This document shows positions 6,559-10,449 of a stretch of DNA of 10,449 bases, piece by piece. Under the pieces are notes generated by a model. The model made no database searches and was not told the origin of the DNA. It saw only the letters and a list, made by a program, of their open reading frames with translations. The stretch comes from Methylophaga sp. Its GTDB lineage: Bacteria; Pseudomonadota; Gammaproteobacteria; Nitrosococcales; Methylophagaceae. The stretch is taken from positions 1-10,449 of the forward strand of contig WTAY01000219.1 in the NCBI GenBank assembly GCA_013139345.1. The letters run 5' to 3'. Positions within the stretch are counted from its first letter, which is position 1; every line of letters starts with the position of its first letter. The translations under genes were made by a program, and so were the position numbers.

Positions 6559-7353
6559 CTAGATATCTTTTGAATGAGTGAACTTTTGACCTTCACTATC
6601 TGTAACATTTGCTGATAATGAACCTGCTTCGCTTGGTGTAAATGTAAAGCGAATACTTGGGTCTTCACTAACTGAGATGCCTGTATCAACAGAGATAAGT
6701 GGTTTATTGTTGTATTGAATATCAATGTTTTTTACATAATGTGCATCAATATACAAACGTGATTTTTGATCAAACTGTAATCCATTATAATTCGGGTGGC
6801 TAACAATGACCTGTGCTTGTACAGGCTGACCAACCGTTGGTTTGCGCATGCGGATTTGCATCTTTCCTAAGCGAGCCAATGCTGCTGCAGCATCTTTACC
6901 AGCAGGAGCACTACAGCCACCGGATGCTTTTACAAAGCGTGACACCATATGTAATGAACCATCATTCATTTCAGCAATCGCACGAACAAAGGTATATTGA
7001 TCGACACGCATACGTGTAGAAATATCAATTAAACCAAGCTCTGGTGATAAGTGGAAATTAGCTGAATAGGGTTCAGGATTATTATCAATAATAATGTGGA
7101 TGTTTGTAATATATTTATCTGCAGTTTGTTCAACAAGAGATGTAACGCTGATAGGAACAATCGCGGCATCTTCGGCACGTTTTGGTGCTTCAATAACTAG
7201 TAAGTCATTCGCATTCTCACTAATTTCTTTATCGCCAAAATAAGCTACTTTAAGCGTTGGCCATAATGGTTCGCTAGGAGTTACTGCAGAGGCTGTGGAT
7301 ATATTAAAAAAAGTCAGACTGACGATTAATAAGCTTAAAATACGGTTGAACAT
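6559..7353 (-). CDS. quinoprotein dehydrogenase-associated SoxYZ-like fused carrier protein
   Basis: A 264-residue periplasmic protein fusing a SoxY-like and a SoxZ-like domain. The signal peptide is MFNRILSLLIVSLTFFNIST-ASA, cleaved near residue 23. The SoxY-like part (about 25-150) ends in GGCSAPAG, with Cys147 corresponding to the sulfur-carrying cysteine of SoxY, whose true C-terminus is GGCGG. The SoxZ-like part (about 160-264) contains MQIRMRKPTVGQPVQAQVIV and HPNYNGLQFDQKSR, the SoxZ hallmark, followed by AHYVKNIDI. This matches the computationally defined family that co-occurs with PQQ alcohol dehydrogenases; its cargo is unknown. It follows the zinc metallohydrolase gene by 27 bp on the same strand, with a good GGAG ribosome binding site 8 bases before the ATG. 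A general thiosulfate-oxidation role is unlikely, since no soxA, soxB or soxX gene is present in the window. Confidence 0.88.
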   Translation of the reverse strand: MFNRILSLLIVSLTFFNISTASAVTPSEPLWPTLKVAYFGDKEISENANDLLVIEAPKRAEDAAIVPISVTSLVEQTADKYITNIHIIIDNNPEPYSANFHLSPELGLIDISTRMRVDQYTFVRAIAEMNDGSLHMVSRFVKASGGCSAPAGKDAAAALARLGKMQIRMRKPTVGQPVQAQVIVSHPNYNGLQFDQKSRLYIDAHYVKNIDIQYNNKPLISVDTGISVSEDPSIRFTFTPSEAGSLSANVTDSEGQKFTHSKDI

Positions 7354-7380
7354 AATTTTTCTCCATTGCTTTATTTATAA

Positions 7381-8325
7381 TTATTCCCATTCAAGCTGAA
7401 CAAATGAGGCAGTAACATTACGACGGTGGTAATGTTGAAATAGTTCCCAACTATTTTGCTCAAGTATTCCAACTTGTTTTGATGCTTGGTCGATTGTACC
7501 TAAATCTTCAATAATAATACGAATTTCATCACGTAAAATCGTAAAGTAATGTAACTGTTTCGCTAAGCCTTGTTGCCATTTGTCACTACTCGCTTCACCA
7601 TGGCCAGGAACTAAGAAATTAAGCTCCAGTGTTTGCATTTCAGTCATTGTTTTAATCCAACCATTGATACTGCCATCCATTACAGGGATGCGACCCATAA
7701 AGAGAAGATCGCCAGTCCAGAGTGTTTTTGTCTTGTTATCAAATACAGTCAAGTCATGATCTGTATGAGAGGTTGAATAGGCGGTAAGAGTGAGCTTACG
7801 ATTGCCTAAATCGAGAGTAATAGCTTTGCCTAAAGAAGCTGTCAAAGTTGGAGATATAAATTCTGTTCCAGCGTAAGCATTACCTAAGGTTTGTTTAAAT
7901 GTTTTAGCAAAAAAACCTTCTCGTGCTGCAATTGCTGCAGGGAGCTTCTCATGACCAACAAATATTGGCTTGTCCTCTTTAAATGCGGCGTTGCCAAAAA
8001 TATGATCAGGGTGAACATGGGTGTTGATGACATAACAGATAGGTAAATCAGTTTTAGTTCTAATGGCTTGCTTTAAAAGTGTTCCTTCGAGATAGCTTCC
8101 GCCAGTATCAATCACCGCAACGCAGCGTTCACCAATGATAAAACCGACATTAGCAATTGCACCTATATTGGCTTCAGAAGGTTCTTCATGAACGCCTTGG
8201 TGATAATAAATACCGGAGCTGACTTCACTGACTGAGTATTCATTAGATGTGCAAGCAGACGAGAGAGTGAGCAGTGAGCACAGCCCAAGAAGAGAAAGTG
8301 ATAGCTTATTCATGTTGATATCCAT
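7381..8325 (-). CDS. quinoprotein relay system zinc metallohydrolase (MBL fold, SoxH-like)
   Basis: A 314-residue metallo-beta-lactamase-fold protein. Zinc ligands appear complete: HVHPDH (103-108, with His103, His105, Asp107, His108), His187 in STSHTDHD, Asp206 in TGDLLF and His242 in PGHGE. The C-terminal RRNVTASFVQLEWE is characteristic of the SoxH-related family found beside PQQ dehydrogenases. The N-terminus is an export signal. A Cys at residue 25 (LSSAC) could be a lipid anchor, but Ser at -3 is atypical for a lipobox. Two starts are possible: ATG at 8325, where AAGGT abuts the start codon, or Met5 at 8313, where the same AAGG is 13 bases away; the signal peptide favours Met5. It is the first gene of a two-gene operon with the SoxYZ-like carrier. 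The likely job is hydrolysis of a carrier-bound thiol derivative, by analogy with SoxH; this is inference. Confidence 0.87.
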   Translation of the reverse strand: MDINMNKLSLSLLGLCSLLTLSSACTSNEYSVSEVSSGIYYHQGVHEEPSEANIGAIANVGFIIGERCVAVIDTGGSYLEGTLLKQAIRTKTDLPICYVINTHVHPDHIFGNAAFKEDKPIFVGHEKLPAAIAAREGFFAKTFKQTLGNAYAGTEFISPTLTASLGKAITLDLGNRKLTLTAYSTSHTDHDLTVFDNKTKTLWTGDLLFMGRIPVMDGSINGWIKTMTEMQTLELNFLVPGHGEASSDKWQQGLAKQLHYFTILRDEIRIIIEDLGTIDQASKQVGILEQNSWELFQHYHRRNVTASFVQLEWE

Positions 8326-8347
8326 ACCTTATATATAGGTCACATGC

Positions 8348-8356
8348 TGGTACAAT
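8348..8356 (+). promoter_or_regulatory. candidate extended -10 promoter of gltX
   Basis: TGG-TACAAT at 8348-8356 is an extended -10 element (TGn plus 5 of 6 of TATAAT). It would start transcription near 8362, giving a leader of about 37 bases before the gltX ATG. No good -35 is seen, which is acceptable for extended -10 promoters. It lies in the 73-bp divergent gap to the metallohydrolase gene. Confidence 0.4.
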
Positions 8357-8398
8357 AACGCATATTTGAATTCAATACCTAGCTTGAGAGATTAATTT

Positions 8399-9814
8399 AT
8401 GACCATTCGTACCCGATTTGCCCCTAGCCCAACAGGTTATTTACATGTTGGTGGAGCACGAACAGCATTATTTTCATGGCTGTACGCTCGTAAACATGGC
8501 GGTCAATTTATTTTAAGAATTGAAGATACTGATCTTGAACGTTCTACTGCTGAATCTGTAAATGCCATTTTGGAAGGTATGACATGGTTGGGGCTTGAGT
8601 ATGATGAAGGTCCTTTTTATCAAACACACCGTTTTGACCGATATAAAGAAATCCTTGCACAGCTATTAGAACAATGTGATGCATATTATTGTTATTGCTC
8701 AAAAGAGGAATTAGAAGAATTACGTGAACAACAACGGGCTAATAAAGAAAAGCCTCGCTATGATGGTCGTTGTCGTCATCTGCAAACACCAAAAGAAGGT
8801 GTACAGCCTGTTATTCGATTTAAAAACCCAACGGTTGGCAGTGTCATTGTTAAAGATGTAGTACGAGGAAATGTTGAGTTCCAGAATAGTGAACTCGATG
8901 ATTTGATTATTGCTCGACCTGATGGCTCACCGACCTATAATTTAACCGTTGTTGTTGATGATCTTGACATGGGCTTAACCCATGTTATTCGTGGTGATGA
9001 TCATTTAAATAATTCACCGAGACAAATCAATATCTTTAAAGCTTTGGGAGCCGAGGTTCCTATTTTTGCACATCTACCTATGATCTTGGGTGATGATGGC
9101 GCTCGACTATCAAAACGTCATGGTGCCGTAAGTGTGATGAGCTATCGTGATGAAGGATTCTTGCCTGAAGCATTATTGAACTATCTTGTACGCCTTGGCT
9201 GGTCTCATGGTGATCAAGAAATTTTCTCAATTGATGAAATGATCAACCTATTTGATATTGTCAATGTAAACAAATCAGCATCTGCATTTAATACCGATAA
9301 ATTATTATGGCTGAACCAACATTATATTAAGACGAGCTCAGCAGAACATATCGCCCATCATTTAAGCTGGCACATGGGCACATTAGATATTGACCCATCA
9401 CAAGGCCCTAGTTTGATTGAAGTGGTTAAGTTACAACAAGAGCGTGCAAAAACATTAGTTGAAATGGCAGAAAATAGTAAGTTCTTCTATAAAGAAGTAA
9501 CTGGATATGATGAAAAAGCGGCGAAGAAAAACTTAAAAACAACAAGTATTGAAATCCTTGAGGATATGCACCAACGTTTATCTGCCTTGCCAGAGTGGAA
9601 GGCTGAACCTATCCATGCACATATAAAGGAGTGTTCAGTCGCAAGAGAGATTGGTATGGGTAAGGTTGCACAACCGATTCGAGTAGCTATTACGGGAAAT
9701 ACAATGTCTCCACCGCTAGATGTTACGTTGGAATTATTAGGTTCTGAGCGCGCATTATCTGCGATCAGTGCTGCAATTGCATGGATCAAAGATCGTGCCG
9801 AAGATCAGAGCTAA
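8399..9814 (+). CDS. gltX: glutamyl-tRNA synthetase (GluRS), class I
   Basis: Charges tRNA-Glu with glutamate in the cytoplasm. The 471 residues equal the E. coli enzyme in length. The class I HIGH-type signature is PSPTGYLHVGGART (9-22, HVGG at 16-19), and the KMSKS-type loop is ARLSKRHG (235-242). The SWIM-like zinc knuckle is intact: Cys98, Cys100, Cys125 and His127, the same positions as in E. coli GluRS. The anticodon-binding helical domain occupies the C-terminal third and includes LNQHYIK and the conserved REIGMGKVAQPIRVAITG block. The start at 8399 has GAGAG 8 bases upstream and leaves the signature motif at the expected distance. It is a single gene on the plus strand with no recognisable strong intrinsic terminator after it, so some read-through toward xoxF is possible. 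Confidence 0.97.
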   Translation: MTIRTRFAPSPTGYLHVGGARTALFSWLYARKHGGQFILRIEDTDLERSTAESVNAILEGMTWLGLEYDEGPFYQTHRFDRYKEILAQLLEQCDAYYCYCSKEELEELREQQRANKEKPRYDGRCRHLQTPKEGVQPVIRFKNPTVGSVIVKDVVRGNVEFQNSELDDLIIARPDGSPTYNLTVVVDDLDMGLTHVIRGDDHLNNSPRQINIFKALGAEVPIFAHLPMILGDDGARLSKRHGAVSVMSYRDEGFLPEALLNYLVRLGWSHGDQEIFSIDEMINLFDIVNVNKSASAFNTDKLLWLNQHYIKTSSAEHIAHHLSWHMGTLDIDPSQGPSLIEVVKLQQERAKTLVEMAENSKFFYKEVTGYDEKAAKKNLKTTSIEILEDMHQRLSALPEWKAEPIHAHIKECSVAREIGMGKVAQPIRVAITGNTMSPPLDVTLELLGSERALSAISAAIAWIKDRAEDQS

Positions 9815-9848
9815 AATCATTAAGCCTTTATTTTCATAGGGTTACGTA

Positions 9849-9868
9849 TTCGGGAAAAACTTCCCGAA
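9849..9868. promoter_or_regulatory. perfect 8-bp inverted repeat upstream of xoxF (candidate operator)
   Basis: TTCGGGAA (9849-9856), a four-base AAAC spacer, then TTCCCGAA (9861-9868). The arms are exact reverse complements. No T-run follows on either strand, so it is not a standard terminator. Its position 41 bp upstream of a candidate -35 box suits a regulator binding site, possibly for XoxF control. Confidence 0.5.
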
Positions 9869-9903
9869 AAAGATAAGGGAAAAGTCTCGAAAAAAACAGG
9901 AAA
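9855..9903. repeat. phased A-tracts upstream of the xoxF promoter
   Basis: A-runs at 9855-9859, 9867-9871, 9880-9883, 9890-9896 and 9901-9903 have centres about 9-12.5 bases apart, near one helical turn. Such phasing predicts intrinsically bent DNA or UP-element behaviour just upstream of the -35 box at 9909. Confidence 0.5.
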
Positions 9904-9908
9904 GATGC

Positions 9909-9937
9909 TTGACTATTAATTTCAGCAGGATTAATGT
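9909..9937 (+). promoter_or_regulatory. candidate xoxF promoter
   Basis: TTGACT (9909-9914, 5 of 6) is separated by 17 bases from TAATGT (9932-9937, 3 of 6). A transcript from here would carry a leader of about 65 bases. A second, perfect -10 box, TATAAT at 9981-9986, lies close to the gene but lacks a -35 and would leave a leader of under 20 bases. Either or both may be used. Confidence 0.4.
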
Positions 9938-9975
9938 TTGCCAACGCATGAGTTCTCAAGGGAACAAATTGTGTC

Positions 9976-9989
9976 TTAATTATAATTAA
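9976..9989. repeat. 14-bp perfect palindrome just upstream of xoxF
   Basis: TTAATTATAATTAA reads identically on both strands. It contains a perfect TATAAT and ends 7 bases before the AAGGGA ribosome binding site. It may be an operator or part of a core promoter; AT-rich palindromes also arise by chance. Confidence 0.35.
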
Positions 9990-10009
9990 AAGCAATAAGG
10001 GAAAACTTT

Positions 10010-10449
10010 ATGAAGCTGAAAACATTATCAATCGCAATGCTTGCAATTGCTACATCTGGTGTAGCAATCGCTGATGAAATTGCAGTAATGCAAGAAAACG
10101 AAAACAACTGGGTATCTGCTGCAGGTAACTACAACAACCAACGTTACAGCAAACTAGCTCAAATCAACAAAGACAACGTTGCTGATTTGAAAATGGCTTG
10201 GACATTCTCAACTGGTGTTTTACGTGGTCACGAAGGTAACTCTTTAGTTATCGACGGTACTATGTATGTTCACACTGCATTTCCTAACATCGTATTCGCT
10301 TTAGATTTAAACAACGACGGCGCAATCAAATGGAAATATGAACCAAAACAAAACTACGACGAAACTGTTCCAGTTATGTGTTGTGACACTGTTAACCGTG
10401 GTTTAGCTTACGGTGACGGTAAAATCTTCTTAGCACAAGCTGATACAGT
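10010..10449 (+). CDS. xoxF: XoxF-type (lanthanide-dependent) PQQ methanol dehydrogenase, N-terminal part
   Basis: The first 146 codons of a large periplasmic quinoprotein that oxidises methanol with PQQ and a metal. The signal peptide MKLKTLSIAMLAIATSGVAIA is cleaved near residue 21. Propeller signatures follow: NYNNQRYSKLAQIN, AWTFSTGVLRGHEG (Glu75 of GHEG is the PQQ-contacting position), MYVHTAFPNIVFALDLNNDG, and VMCCDTVNRG with the vicinal disulfide pair Cys124-Cys125. The combination VMCCDTVNRG followed by YGDGKIFLAQADT is XoxF-like; calcium-type MxaF usually has ACCD(L/V)VNRG followed by an AYWPGD stretch. The lanthanide-binding Asp lies beyond the window and is unseen. The ribosome binding site AAGGGA (9997-10002) is 7 bases before ATG. 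All 14 Asn codons are AAC, unlike most neighbouring genes, consistent with very high expression. Confidence 0.92.
   Translation, partial: MKLKTLSIAMLAIATSGVAIADEIAVMQENENNWVSAAGNYNNQRYSKLAQINKDNVADLKMAWTFSTGVLRGHEGNSLVIDGTMYVHTAFPNIVFALDLNNDGAIKWKYEPKQNYDETVPVMCCDTVNRGLAYGDGKIFLAQADT

Noticed and set aside
6559..8325. Part of a classical Sox thiosulfate-oxidation cluster
   Set aside because: The carrier is a SoxY-SoxZ fusion with an internal cysteine, no soxAXB gene is present, and both proteins match the quinoprotein-associated families better.
9487..9789. Minus-strand open frame inside gltX
   Set aside because: It is antisense to the conserved anticodon-binding domain, with no ribosome binding site or recognisable protein motifs.
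9849..9868. Hairpin after gltX as an intrinsic terminator
   Set aside because: The stem is perfect but no T-run follows it on either strand, so an operator fits better; some termination activity cannot be ruled out.
10010..10449. Assignment as calcium-type MxaF
   Set aside because: The stretch after the vicinal cysteines is DTVNRGLAYGDGKIFLAQADT, as in XoxF, and lacks the AYWPGD segment usual in MxaF.

Overview
The window looks like the chromosome of a methylotrophic proteobacterium, most likely a low-GC gammaproteobacterium of the Methylophaga type. The main evidence is the set of one-carbon genes: two methylene-tetrahydropterin dehydrogenases, a beta-RFAP synthase for (dephospho)tetrahydromethanopterin, a quinoprotein-associated SoxYZ-like carrier with its partner zinc hydrolase, and the start of a lanthanide-type methanol dehydrogenase (xoxF). 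The RarD and glutamyl-tRNA synthetase sequences also fit Gammaproteobacteria. The genus is an inference, because no rRNA or other phylogenetic marker was compared.

Layout. Positions 1-74 hold the last codons of a plus-strand protein that resembles the C-terminus of an EAL/GGDEF c-di-GMP protein. A membrane-anchored alpha/beta hydrolase follows on the plus strand (128-985). From 5901 down to 1009 there is a five-gene minus-strand operon in the order mtdA-like, beta-RFAP synthase, mtdB, ATP-grasp protein, rarD. A 240-bp divergent region (5902-6141) separates it from a small secreted cysteine protein on the plus strand (6142-6498). That gene shares a bidirectional terminator with a convergent minus-strand pair, 8325 to 6559: a zinc metallohydrolase followed by a fused SoxYZ-like carrier. 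Then come gltX (8399-9814, plus), a 195-bp region rich in regulatory-looking structure, and the first 146 codons of xoxF, which runs off the window end.

How the genes work together. XoxF oxidises methanol in the periplasm. The SoxYZ-like carrier and the MBL-fold hydrolase form the uncharacterised 'quinoprotein relay' module known to co-occur with such dehydrogenases, and the small four-cysteine protein may be a further member. In the cytoplasm, formaldehyde carried on dephospho-H4MPT (made using RFAP synthase) is oxidised by MtdB, while MtdA can work with tetrahydrofolate and/or H4MPT. The residues after the second beta strand of the Rossmann fold suggest NADP for the MtdA-like enzyme and NAD for MtdB. 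The ATP-grasp protein is a candidate ligase for the pterin or methylofuran cofactor. RarD, the hydrolase and gltX look like ordinary neighbours.

I see no CRISPR array, insertion sequence, tRNA, rRNA or phage gene. No gene-free stretch exceeds 300 bases.
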